Source of the DNA: Crossaster papposus
Lineage: Eukaryota > Echinodermata > Asteroidea > Velatida > Solasteridae
Direction of reading: 5' to 3'
DNA: 64,000 nucleotides
NCBI GenBank assembly: GCA_037893245.1
Contig: JBAIAA010000258.1
Location: 682,001-746,000 of the forward strand
The notes under the pieces were generated by a model. It ran no database searches. It was not told where the DNA came from and worked only from the letters and a program-made list of their open reading frames with translations. Position 1 is the first letter of the stretch; each line of letters opens with the position of its first letter. The translations under genes and the position numbers were made by a program. This document shows, in pieces, positions 34,653 through 46,300 of this stretch.

Positions 34653-36793
34653 ACCACCAGTACCATTCTAAAACAATAATAGCTCTTTCGAAGTACTTTT
34701 TCACAATTTTTTAAGACATGCCAGGATTAGGAGGTTTGTTTTAAAAATAGATTGAGGTCTCAAATAGAGGCTGCTCAAACTAACCCTTTTCAAATCGCTT
34801 TTGAACGATAGGTTGTACAAATTGCATTCATTTCTTGATAGTAGTTTGTGATGTATATGGATTTTTGCCTTTTAATATTTTCATGATTCTGGTTTTATCA
34901 TTTTACAATGCATTTGGATATGTACATAAGATTTGCACTTAATAAATAACATTATTATTGTTAGGCCTACATTTTATACTTCAAGACTTTCTACTGCTGA
35001 CAATTGATTTTTTGAAATAGAATTTCCCCCCACATAGAAAAAAATACAAACTGCCATTTGTAATGCAGGCATAGGCATCATAAATACGAAAGTTGAGTTG
35101 GCCAGGACTTGTTTCAACAATTCCCTGCTCTTTCAGTGTAAACAACATATAATAGGGAGTGTAATTTGTTTTTCAAAATCGAAGGATTCAGGTGAGCAAA
35201 TTTGTGAGCACAGATCTTTAGCTTTGATTGTTCAGAAGAAGGATCATTCATGACAACACGGCTGGGAAACAGAAATTGAGATACTCTTCTCCCTGTTTTT
35301 GCTGATGGACTTAGAGAGGCTTGGAGACTGAGCCTTTCTCTACTGCTAGAAATAAGTAGTGGGGCGAAAACGAGTGGCTCATCTCTTCTAGTGCACACAA
35401 TCCATAGTGGTGTAGAAGGTCCGCGATGGAGGGTACCTGTGCTTGAATTCCGAATATCCTGCAGAACCTAAGAACCATCAAGAAAATAAGCAAAAGCAGA
35501 ATTAAGAATGGTGATGGTCTAGGATAAAATAACAAGTTGGGTATACACACACACTGAATGCTTCAAGTTCAACAAACATTGCCTCCCAAACAAGACATTG
35601 TGTTTTCCCAAGGAAAATGCTCCAAAGGGATCACCAAATATTTCTTTTTTATGGCTCGTTCAATTTTTTAATTATTATAGTTCAATTTTTTAATTATTAT
35701 ATTTTGCCTCATCTAGTACAGATTCTGCTTATGATAGAAACCAATAATTATAGTCACCAACACACTGGAATAAGATGTTTCACGAAAATATGCGCCATCG
35801 TATTCACGGGGCAAATTTACGCGCGTTGCTGTGTATGCATCGTAAGTCTAGCAACGCGTGTTCATTTTGCACCGTGAACAAGATGGCCTATTACCGTGAA
35901 ACACCTTGTTACCATGCAACTTGATTTAGGCCAATTATAATTTATGGATGATTTGTTATAAATCATGCATCCCACTTACTCGTACACATTCTGATAGCAT
36001 CTCTGGATCCTATTTGTTATCTCAAGCCCGCTTGAACTTTTCTCAATAAAGTTCCTCCTTCCCTGTTTACAGAATTGAGTTGGGAGAAAAATAATGTATC
36101 AAGTTGTTTTAAAACTGCAGTATGTTTTGTGGTTCACTCATTTGCAATAAATATTTTATTTAAATGTGTTTGGATAGGCCTATCTTTCTAGCATTTTTTT
36201 TAGAACTGGATTGTCCAGCTGTAAAGCTTGCGACCTGTTGAGATTTATAGCTGACCATTTCAAAGTACATTCTATCTAAAACTCCAGCAATAATTTATAT
36301 TGTAAGCCTAGCCTAACTCAGAGTCTACACATTATGACATATGTTTAAATTTGAAACTATTTTCAATAATTTTTTGGTAATGACACTCATGTGACAACGA
36401 GGTCTAATAATGCGTTCAGTTAAACTTGCTATTGTAACCGCATGACATGCGATTCCCAGAATCGCATGGGTGCCGGCTGCTCAATGATCTAAAAATGAAA
36501 CAGAAATTGCGAATAAATCCATGCCTAACGACATTAGGCTACACCTTTATAACTGACCTCCTCATCATACCGACTTGTGGAACACGTTGTCAATCAATAT
36601 TTTCTGGTCAAAAGAAGCCAGAAGGCCGCCTGCCATAACAATAGCCACTACCCCCACTGCATTTACGAGGCAGCTTGACCAGTGCGGGTTTGCATTGAAG
36701 CTGATTTAGAACTTTCGTCGTAAAATTAAAACAATAGCCTAACATTAGCGTTGGAAATGTTTCCTTTTGACCTTAGGCCCTATAGATAGTATA
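34653..36793. other. Non-coding interval with one MITE, otherwise nothing recognised
   Basis: AT-rich with scattered short open frames lacking any family signature. The MITE at 35772-35908 is listed separately. A 16-base TTCAATTTTTTAATTA segment is directly repeated at about 35666-35700. Confidence 0.5.
35772..35908. mobile_element. Small foldback MITE, about 60-bp arms
   Basis: AAGATGTTTCACGAAAATAT (with CGCCATCGTATTCACGG further in) is matched by the inverted right arm ending CGTGAAACACCTT. GCGCGTTGCT and AGCAACGCGTG lie near the centre. Confidence 0.75.
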
Positions 36794-37689
36794 CTGAAAC
36801 GCAAAAGAAACTGACCACTTGTTTAAAATGTCATAAAATTGTAACAAAACATTTGTGGCAAATAAAACAAAACAACAACTGCTAATTGAAACATTGGCAT
36901 TTTATTGACGACATGTCAATTTTTTGACCAAGATACACCATCTCATCAGTTTGTTCTACAATAAAGAACAGAAGAGGGTACAATATCAGTCCCCTTTCAA
37001 TCGCGTGTGTGGCCACCATTGATTTGGATAAAGGCAGTGCATCGTAGGCGCATACTGCCTACCGGTCTTTGGATAGATTGCTGCTGGATTTTGTCCCACT
37101 CAGTCCTCAATGTCTGAAGCATCTCTGCCCGTGTCCCGGCCCTGCTAACTACGCGTCTCCCAAACTCATCCCGCAGGTGCTCTGCGGGATTCAGGTCAGG
37201 GGAGAGCGAAGGCCACTGCATGGTGTTGATGTTTTCACCTTGGAGAAATGCAGTGGTAAAGCGAGCAGCATGGGGACGAGCGTTGTCATGCTGAAATGTT
37301 CTCAGTTCTGGGTGGTCTAGGAGGAATGGCAACATATGAGGTCGCAGGATGTTATCCACATTCCGCTGGGAGTTAAGATGTCCATCCACAACCACCAGTG
37401 GCGTCCTGTACCGGCCCGATATGGCGGCCCACACCGTCACACTTGGGTCACCCCACCTGTCGGTTTGCCGCACGCAACAATCGGCATATCGCTCGCCAGT
37501 TCTTCTCCAGACACGCTCACGCCCATCAGGATGATCCACACAGAACCTTGACTCATCGCTGAAAGCGACCTCGTTCCAGTGCGCCCGCCAAGGTCCACCG
37601 CTGACGCTTCTGGCATTAAACTTACAGTGAATTGTCGGTGAAATCTTCCTCGCAAATGAGCAGACACCGGGCCGCCAGCCAAACAAAAC
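36794..37689 (-). mobile_element. Tc1/mariner element, 5'-truncated
   Basis: A Tc1-style terminal repeat (CTGAAACGCAAAAGAAACTG) begins at 36794, next to TA. The other end is lost where GAAGCC-rich repeat DNA begins at about 37690. The interior encodes the C-terminal part of a transposase on the minus strand. Confidence 0.8.
36997..37686 (-). pseudogene. Tc1-family transposase, catalytic domain only
   Basis: A 229-codon frame covers the DDE catalytic core: FSDESRFCVDHPDGR (first Asp), the VTVWAAISG segment, FQHDNARPHAA (second Asp) and SPDLNPAEHLRDEFGRRV (the Glu of NPAEH). All three catalytic residues remain. The paired helix-turn-helix DNA-binding domain and nuclear-localisation region expected in a full transposase of about 340 residues are missing. 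The copy is therefore defective by 5' truncation, with no internal stop in the part kept. Confidence 0.85.
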
Positions 37690-37924
37690 AATGGCGGCCG
37701 TCGCCGATTTTTATTTTGTGATGATGTTTGGCTTGTATCACGTGACATTATGTCACGAAGCCTCCACGAAGTCACCTCCTCGGCAGGCTTCATATTTCTA
37801 GCCAAAAACGGAGCCGCTTGAATCTAAAGCCAAAGCCTCCATTTGGTATGGGCTTCAAAATGGCGGAATGGAGACGAAGCCGAAAACGAAGCCAAAGCCG
37901 GGGGTTTGGAAAACAGCCCACGCC
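37690..37924. repeat. GAAGCC-rich interspersed repeat
   Basis: Rich in GAAGCC and GCCTCC words, ending GGGGGTTTGGAAAACAGCCC. The reverse complement of that end resembles GGGCCCTTTTCCAAACCTCC at about 21680. A related composition is seen at about 51245-51420. It interrupts the Tc1 element. Full termini are not defined. Confidence 0.5.
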
Positions 37925-38670
37925 ACCACAAGGCTCGATTTGCTCGAAGTCAGCTTTTTAAAATCCCTTCATGACCCTCAAAGGCCTCATGGATTATCTG
38001 CAACATCTGTTGTCGTATGTTGTGGTATCACAATACGGCCACCATAGGTGAGGATACCACCTACCAGGCTGATCTTGTCCTAGTCATTCCAAAAACGTCA
38101 CAGCTGTGGCTCGACATCCTTCTGGTACTTTGGCCATTCATCTTTGACGTAAGTGATGAATGTACTCAGGGTATGGTCGTGGCTGGTCTGTGAAGCTATT
38201 TTGACTAACTTCGCATCTGATGCAGGCCACTGGGTTGTGATCAGGTGGACATGGGCTTTAATCTCGCTGTCCAGATCGTATCGGCTACAACCAGATTCTT
38301 ACCAAGTGTGTACTCTGCGTAGCAGTGGTACTTCACCAGCCTCATTTACAGTCGTTGGCACCGAAGGGGGGCGTCACACAAATCTGTATTGTTGATCAAG
38401 GACACAAGGGGTTTGTTATCTGTCTGGAGAGTCACTCTGAGATAGATGTTGAAACGCTCACTTGACCATACAGCAGCGAGTAGCTCGATCCTTTTTGATC
38501 TGTGCATAACGTTGTTGTGCACGGGTCAGGCTCCTGGAGCAATATGCTACTGGCCTCCAAGACTCGTCTTCCTGCTTCTGAAGGATGTTACCACCTATGC
38601 CGTAGTTGCTGGCATTAGCACTGACCATCGTCGGCTCTGTTGGGTCATAGTATGCAAGTGTTGGGGCTGT
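37925..38670 (-). pseudogene. Old Gypsy pol fragment (RNase H to integrase linker)
   Basis: On the minus strand, one frame shows [42 protein letters not shown], then shifted pieces of the RNase H end. Further on, a DSEIKAHVHLI..WPASDAKL segment is followed by GGILTYGGRIVIPQ, typical of the stretch before the integrase zinc finger in K02A2.6-like Gypsy elements. Several stops and shifts make it inactive. It is unrelated in detail to the young Gypsy next to it. Confidence 0.7.
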
Positions 38671-38853
38671 CGTTAGCTGTGTCTTGAGTAGTCTTGTTGC
38701 AAGACGTTTCTCGTTTACCTTTCACGCATGGTATAGCGCACAAACCGCCTGTATACACTAACCTGACTTATGTAGTAGCCAATAATTCCTTTGTTCATTT
38801 AGGCCTACACCTGCACATTCCGCAGAGCGTGCAGTGGTGCATTCCTTTATTGG

Positions 38854-40051
38854 TGTGACCAGTTCAGTTTTTACACCAAACCCAACAGGTCCTTTAAACA
38901 ATATAATTTATAGTTTTGTAAATACAATACCGTTTTTAATCCTGTGTGATGTAAAGTCGTGTCATGTCCGTGTGTCGTTTGTACTGACGCCCAGCCACCT
39001 GGCGCGCTCGCACGCGGAGCGTCTGGCCGTGTACCTGATAGCGCCCTCTCGTGGCCAACCAAACTTTGTACATGTACTGTAGGATGACTTTTTATTTTAC
39101 GCGCGCTACATGAATGCTGAATCACCAGATTTAAACGAAAGTTTAACGAACTTGTTTGTACCGCACAGTGTGATTTGTGCACAATGTAATTTGAATAATC
39201 CCCTTCATAGTTCGGTAAGTTTTCCTCTTCAGTGAATTACAAATGTCAGTCGTTGTTTTTGAAAAACTCACTTTGCCGTGAGGACCATCATTATAGCTAG
39301 CCAAGCAGCCAGTGCATTTGCAAGCATCCACACTTTACCTTGCAATTATTTCTATTCCTGGATGGCGGCGATGGCATGGGCTTACCCCAAGTGGTGAGTA
39401 GTTTAAGACTTGTGTTTTATTCGTATAGTTTTGGAAAAACAACTACAATTTATCTTTATTATAATGTGTATTGGCAAATGTTAGAACGCTTAATTACTCA
39501 GTGTTTGGTTTTGTTTTTACGTTCAGCAAACTCACATGAAACTTTAATTATCGTGGCTACTTTATACAATTACAAGTACTTTGAAAACAGTAATAGTTTT
39601 ATAAATATTATTCTTGTTTTCACTAAATTGCAAATGATGATTCAAAAATATTATTTCTCAACAATTATTTGTGCATCTTATTATTATTTCAGATATCTGG
39701 ATACCAGTCTACAAAACATTCCCTTTGACTGTCGTTTTTCGTATAGCAACATCGATATTTATCGTTTCTTATAGCCACATCGATATTTATCGTTCGTATC
39801 GATATTTGTCGTTTTTCGTATAGCCACATCTAGATACATAGTATATACTTCATTGTCTCTATTATAAATAAATCAAGTAATTTGTGAATATTCCTTAAAT
39901 TGTGTAAATAAATATATATATTCGTAGACAGAAAAGTATCTTTGCTTCCACACCCAATTGTATTTTATTTTTGTGGTAACCGCTCGGTTGGGCAGAGAGT
40001 GGTCAAGCTGTCCATTTATCTTCCATCTCCCTTCCACTCTACCCGGTTACA
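38854..40051 (+). repeat. 5' LTR of the Gypsy element
   Basis: Bounded by TG...CA and repeated at 47352-48549. Near its 3' part are TATAGC(C/A)ACATCGATATTT tandem units (about 39740-39835). A TATATATA stretch lies at about 39910. Open frames in the LTR are conserved only because the two LTRs are near-identical copies. Confidence 0.95.
39039..39057 (-). promoter_or_regulatory. CTCF-like motif in the 5' LTR
   Basis: On the minus strand TGGCCACGAGAGGGCGCTA fits the extended bilaterian CTCF consensus (CCAC-N-AG-R-GGGCGCTA) at nearly every fixed base. The same site is in the 3' LTR at 47537-47555. Binding is inferred from the motif. Confidence 0.5.
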
Positions 40052-40054
40052 CTT

Positions 40055-40072
40055 GGCGTAGTCGGTAGGATA
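40055..40072 (+). other. Putative primer-binding site
   Basis: TGGCGTAGTCGGTAGGAT, three bases after the 5' LTR. A tRNA-primed minus-strand start site begins with TGG (complement of the tRNA CCA end). The tRNA was not identified. Confidence 0.6.
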
Positions 40073-41304
40073 CACAAGTTATCCACTAGATTTGGGTGTG
40101 GATCTAAAGAAAAAGATATATAATTTATGAATTAGTGAACGACAGTCAAATAAATAGGGAACTCGACCAGCAGAAACGGCACGACGACATCCCCAGCAAT
40201 TGATGTTGCTACTCACTTACAAGGATCTACACTTCAATGGTTGATCCTTGGCCAAAGCTGCTGAGATTTGTCTGATCTGGTGCCATCTTGAATCCAGAAA
40301 CTCTGTTCTCCAAACGACTTTGGTGATACCATTTGTCACCACTGCAAAAAGTCAACACTGGAACCTGTGATAACTCCGAGTTCCAGTCTAGCGGTCCAGA
40401 CAGTTGAACTATTCCAGCAGTCATTTACCTGCTGCATCAGGACAGTTGTGCATCTGAACTGTGCACTGCCATACCTTGACTTCGAGTCTTGGTGTCTGCC
40501 CATCAATCTACCAGGGGATCGAGCTCCGATTGGTCTCTGGGGCATACTGCAAGAGCGACATCTGCACGCTGCAATCTTCATACTGTGGAGATTTAAAGTT
40601 ATACATATATATCTGTATTTATAAGTGTTTACCACGAGTAAGTAATTTATTGTATTCATCACTGTTCTTTGACAGCTTAACAAAAGAACAAAACAAATTG
40701 TACATTTTTACCTGTATTCTGTACTCATACTTGAAGAAAGATTTGAGTTTGTTTTTGTATTTTTTTCTCTTCATCTTCGTAATCGTATCCTAGAGAGCTG
40801 GTGTTCTAGTACACCGTTCCATTGTTCTAAATTCGCTCTCTAATAGCACTTGTTGTGTATACATATATTTCAGTATAATTGCTTTTTTAGTTAATTGAGG
40901 ATATTTTGGGAATTCTTGACACATTCCAGTTGGCTGTGTCACAAGGATTTCGGTGCGAACAATTAATGCCCTTGTGGCAAGTGTTTTCTCTTTTATATTT
41001 TTCTGTGTATACAGATCTTGGACAAACTACCACTTGGGTGACTACGTTCGTGCCATTTCGTCATTCTTCCACCCCGGGTGATGTTTGATCTAGTTGCACG
41101 TGAGCCTACCGTGTTTTGGTACATGACTAAGTGGATATTGTAAGTGCACTGCTGCTAACACTATTGTAAGGCATACATAATCGGTTGCGCTTGCTTATAC
41201 TCGCGTACACGCATTATTTTGTAAGTGAATTACCCCTCATTATTCTACATGTACTGACCTTTTATCCCCTATAGTCAGCAGGTTTGCTAATCTTAACTAT
41301 AGTC
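40073..41304 (+). other. 5' leader of the Gypsy element
   Basis: About 1.2 kb between the primer-binding site and gag, with short open frames but no recognisable domain. Presumably packaging and leader RNA. Confidence 0.5.
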
Positions 41305-42286
41305 ATGCCTAAGGAAACTCCAGGGGCGGAAGGAGGCCCTGATGTGTCACATCTCATGGGTGAAATAGAGGATTTGCGTGCTCTACTTTATCAAAACCAG
41401 GAATTTTACAAAACCAAAAGTCCTACTTATATGTTAGTCCCTAGTCAGAAGAAAATACAGTCTTTTTCTGGACAAGCTAAGGACATAAAGTTAAAGGACT
41501 GGATTTATGATGTTAGTGCTGCTGTTGAAGGCCCGGTCCTTGTCTAGAAAGGCACAAATAGATTTTGCTGTTCAGTACCTAACCGGCTCCGCTAGAGAGG
41601 AGGTCAAATATCATGAAGTAGATGAGCTGGAAGCACTATTCTCTGTCTTACGAGACACATTTGGCGATCATGGATCATCTGTTCGTCTGCAACGTACATT
41701 CTTTGAACGTAAGCAGACACATAGAGAGAGCTTGACAGATTTTTCTCACTCTCTTTTGGACCTGTTTACCAAGGCTTCCAGAAAGTGTCCTCAGCTCATG
41801 GAAAAGCGAGAACATCTGCTTAAAGACCAGTTTGCAGAAGGGGTTCACGATGTTCTTTTACGAAAGTACTTAAAAAGTAAACTTCGAGAGTCACCTTCAA
41901 TTAACTTCTTTGCCTTGAGGACCGAGGCCATCGAGTGGGCTGAAGATGAGGATGCCTCCAGTACATCCCATGCACCAGTGGCGGTAAGAAAACAATCTGT
42001 AACAGAAGAGCCAAGTGCCAAATCATTACTTGACATCATGGTCAAACAACAAGAACAAATTGATCATCAACAAAAACAACTTGATGAATTGACAAGCCTT
42101 GTTCATAAATTGGCACAATCGAAACCTAATACCACAGACAGGAGACAGACAAACACAACTTGTACATTTTGTAGTAGAGCAGGTCATACAGCAGAGAGGT
42201 GTTTTAAACGACAACTCCAAGAGGCACATGGTACGATAGAGGAGTTGAGGAAATCAAAGAAATCCCCTAGTAATCAGGGAAACTAA
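41305..42286 (+). pseudogene. Gypsy gag, with one frameshift
   Basis: The capsid/nucleocapsid precursor starts at ATG 41305 (MPKETPGAEG). It crosses into a second frame at about 41530, where a single-base indel separates VSAAVE from the RSLSRKAQIDF segment. The Gag core continues with YLTGSAREEV, LRDTFGD and QFAEGV. After a coiled-coil-like Gln-rich stretch comes one CCHC zinc knuckle, CTFCSRAGHTAERC (spacing 2-4-4). It ends at TAA 42284-42286. The frameshift would stop Gag after about 80 codons, unless it is a sequencing error. Confidence 0.85.
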
Positions 42287-43383
42287 CTCCTCTCTCGGAC
42301 CAGGGTCCCTTCGTAGAGAGGGAAATTACGGGCCCTTTTTCTAGTGCTTGTCATGCTGATAGGGGTCCTTTCACCTCTAATATAATTGGCAGCTGTCCCA
42401 CTCTCACTATAAGACTGGGAACCATCGAGGCAAAATGTCTCATTGACACAGGTTCGATGGTATCGACAATTACTGAGGATTTTTTCCTAACACATCTTAA
42501 GTCAACAGGAACCGAATTAAGACAAAACGGCCCCTGTTTACGCATAACAGCTGCTAATGGCTTAGAGATACCATACATTGGATATTTGGAGCTAGACCTC
42601 AATTGTGATGGGATCATTCTGCCTCAGATCGGTTTCCTAGTCGTCCGTGATCCGGTTGATGTTGATATCAAAAAGGAGAAACAACTAGTCCCAGGTCTCC
42701 TTGGGATGAATGTTTTGAATTCGTTGGTAAGTGCTTTGGGTGATGCCAGCTTACATACGTCGTCCCCTCTACATTTCTTGAAGTCTGTTCTGTCTCTACA
42801 GATAGACGCTCGAGACAAGTATCAAGATACTGTGTCTTTTGTGCGGTCTTCTAACCAATCAGTATACATTCCTTCCAATACTTCTGTTACCATTCCTTGT
42901 ACTGCTCCTCAACATTTGTTCTTTCAAACAGCTGTTGTCGAACCCCTCCGTAACAGTGATCACCTTCCAGTTGGTCTTCTTGTGGCATCTTCCTTAGTTC
43001 AACTAGGCAAGACGGTTCCAGTCAGGATCGACAACATGACCAGCTCGGGGTACACCTTGCGTCCTAGAACTCGGATAGGTGTCCTTCGTAAAGTAGATTC
43101 TGTGGTGGATGACTCATTGAAAGTTGACTTTGAAGTAACTTCTGAAGAGATTATAGTCACTAAAGCTGAAGAACATATTTCTGCTTCAGTTTCAGTCGAC
43201 ATATCCGGCTTTGATGGCACACCAGAACAACTGAATAAAGTTAAAGACATAAAGATGTCTTTGCTTGTCACGACTTTGACTTGGGTGACACTGACACTGT
43301 CGAGCATCATATTGAAACTTCCAATTCTCAACCCATTTCACAAACCTATAGGCGTATACCCCCAAATCAATATGAGGAAGTAA
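42274..43383 (+). pseudogene. Gypsy pol, protease part, ending in a frameshift
   Basis: In the -1 frame after gag. An aspartic protease is seen from the CLIDTGSMVSTITED motif (catalytic Asp in DTGS at 42445-42456) and the LLGMNVL flap-end motif near 42700. A linker of about 180 residues leads toward RT. At about 43250 the frame continues into non-homologous codons (stop at 43381-43383), while RT coding resumes one frame back. A small deletion between near-repeats AAAGACAT and AAAGATGT is the likely cause. Confidence 0.75.
42277..42321 (+). promoter_or_regulatory. -1 ribosomal frameshift signal at gag-pol
   Basis: Slippery heptamer GGGAAAC (42277-42283, read G-GGA-AAC in the gag frame) lies directly before the gag TAA. 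After a 5-base spacer, CCTCTCT (42289-42295) pairs with AGAGAGG (42315-42321), enclosing a smaller GGAC/GTCC hairpin. The pol frame opens at 42274, one base back from gag. All parts of a classical -1 signal are present. Efficiency is unknown. Confidence 0.75.
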
Positions 43384-46300
43384 AGAAACATATACAGATG
43401 CTACTCACCCACAACATAATCCAAGAAAGTCACAGTCCCTACGCTGCACCCATTGTATTGGTCAGAAAGAAGGATGGTTCTCTGCGTATGTGCGTTGACT
43501 ACCGACGCCTTAATGCTATCACTAAGAAGGATGCCTTTCCTCTCCCTGGCATCGACGAACTCATCGACTCTCCTGTTGGTGCCAAATTCTTTTCGTCGTT
43601 AGACTTGGCCAGCGGATACCATCAAGTGCGGGTTCGAGAGTCCGATCAGGAAAAGACAGCCTTTATTACACCTATGGGCTTGTACGAATATACCAGAATG
43701 CCTTTCGGTTTATGTGGTGCCCCTGCTACATTTCAAAGGTTAATGCAAAAATGCATGGGTGACCTTATGTACCAACTGATTTTTGTTTACCTTGACGATG
43801 TGTGTATCTTCTCCAAGACCTTTGAGGAACACTTGCATCATCTTGATACTGTTTTCTGTAGGTTGAAAGAACATAATCTGAAACTGAAACCCTCTAAATG
43901 CCATCTATTCTGTAAACAGATCAACTATCTGGGTCATACCTTGTCTGAAGAGGGTATTGCTACCAACTCTGATAAGACTAAGGCTATCGTCGAATGGCCT
44001 GTGCCTCGTACGACTAAGCAGCTTCGTTCCTTCCTAGGTTTTGCAAGCTATTACCGACGGTACATCAAGAACTTTTCCCGGATTGCTGGCCCTCTTCATG
44101 CTTTGGTTGGAAAAGGTCAACATTGTCCACCAAAAATATTCCGGAAGCAGTGGTCAGAAGCCTGTCAGAATGCCTTTGAGGAACTAAAATCCAAATTTGT
44201 CGAACCCCCTATCCTCACCTTTGCTGATTTTGACCTTCCTTTCATACTTGATGTGGATGCAAGTCTATCAGGCTTAGGTGCTGTGCTGTCACAAATCCAA
44301 GGAGGAGAGGAGAAGGTGGTAGCCTTTGCCAGTCGTTGTCTGCGAGAGAATGAAAAAAAGATGGAGAACTACAGCTCTCGTAAGCTGGAATTATTAGGAC
44401 TGAAGTGGGCTATCACTGAGAAATTCAAAGACTATCTCTATTGTTCAGTGTTCACTGTTAGGACAGATAATAACCCATTGAGTCATCTCGCTACGGCGAA
44501 ACTTGGTGCGACTGAGCAGCGGTGGGTTGCCACTTTGGCAGCTTACAATTTCAACATCATATATCGCCCTGGCCGTGCTAACTCTAATGCGGATGGACTC
44601 TCTCGTCAACATTATACAGAGAGTGAGCAATGTGACATCTCTGAAATAATAGCAGCAGAAAGCAAGTTCAAGGCTGTTTCGACTCCTTTCCCAGCAACCT
44701 TGCAGGTAAAGATATTTAACACAGTTGGTGAACTTTGCCCAGCTCGGGTCCAAGCTGATATTCGTTCTTCTGTAACTTCTTTTCCATCGCTATCCACAGC
44801 AGAGTTAGCCACATTACAGCAGGCTGATCCTAGTATTCACAGGTATTTACAGTATCACATTTCACTCAACCTAGATAAGTCAGGTAGAAAGCATGAACCC
44901 TCGCCAGTCAAGGTCCTGCTGAGTCAATCTAAGCGCCTAGCACTTGACAATGGAGTGCTATACCGGGCAGTTCAAGATCCTGTGCTTGGTGCTCTACACC
45001 AAGTGGTTCTTCCCTCTAGCCTGAAATCTAAAATCCTGACCAGCCTACACAATGATTTTGGTCATCAGGGTGAAGAGAGGACTATGTCTCTAGTTCGTCG
45101 GCGCTGTTTTTGGCCTTTTATGTTTCGAGACATCAAGAAGTGGGTTCGTGAATGCGAGCGTTGTTCTGTGGCGAAGTTACCTGTACCATCTGTAAGGAAC
45201 CCTCTTGGTCATTTGATCGCCTCTAGGCCACTTGAGACAATAGCCATTGATTTTACTTTATTAGAGCAGGCATCTGATAGAACTGAGAACGTTCTTATAA
45301 TCACTGACGTTTTCAGTAAGTTCACTGTAGCAGTCCCGACCAAGGATCAGAAAGCCAAAACTACAGCCAATGCTCTAGTTAAGGAGTGGTTTTTCAAATA
45401 TGGAGTTCCACAGCGTATTCACTCTGACCAAGGACGCCAATTTGAAGGAGACCTTATTGCCAACCTATGTAAAATGTACAACATCACAAAATCTAGAACT
45501 ACCCCCTATCATCCCCAGGGTAATGCACAGTGCGAGAGATTCAACCGCACCATGCATAATCTTCTTCGCACCTTATCTGCTAAACAGAAGCAATCTTGGC
45601 CAAAACATCTACCAGAACTTCTCTTTGCATACAATTCTACTGAACACTCCGCCACAGGTTTCTCTCCTTTCTACCTCATGTTTGGTCGTGAACCTTTGCT
45701 GCCAGTAGATCTTCTCCTAAACGGAGACCTACCTGAAAAGATCTGCAATGATTGGGTTGCTCTCCACCAGTCCAGGTTAAAGGAGGTTTACCACCTAGCA
45801 CAAAGGAGAACACAACATGAACTAGAAAAGAGTAAAATGCATTTTGACCGCAAGGCCAATCCCAACAGGTTTAAAGTAGGTGATCTTGTCTATCTTCGCA
45901 AACACAGTAGAGGCAGAAGTAAAATCCAAGACCACTACTTCCCTGATATATATAGGGTAATTTGTCGCATTTCTGATGATTGCTTTGTATATACCATTGA
46001 GTTAGCGGACGGCACTGGTGGGTTGAAAACTGTCAACTCCTCTGAACTTAAGCTTGTTTCCACCCCTTTGGGTAAACTTTCTACTTTCCCATCATTTCCT
46101 AGTCCTGCTTACCAAGAGGACATAACTTCATCAAGTTATAGATCTACTACATCTGATTCTGATTTTGAAGTTGAAATGTTCTTTCCAGAGGAAGATAATA
46201 CTATTCCTCCAAACCAACCAAAATCACCACCTTCAGACCCACCTCTTCGACGTTCAGGTCGTTCCACAAAAGGGAAGCACACCAATGTCCACAAGTTACC

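Noticed and set aside
39340-39774. 144-codon frame in the Gypsy LTR (also 47838-48272) and a 103-codon frame on the other strand
   Set aside because: Preserved only because the LTRs are near-identical copies; no homology or start context.
43200-43300. A second programmed -1 frameshift between protease and RT
   Set aside because: No X-XXY-YYZ heptamer in the overlap. Near-repeats AAAGACAT/AAAGATGT point to a small deletion instead.
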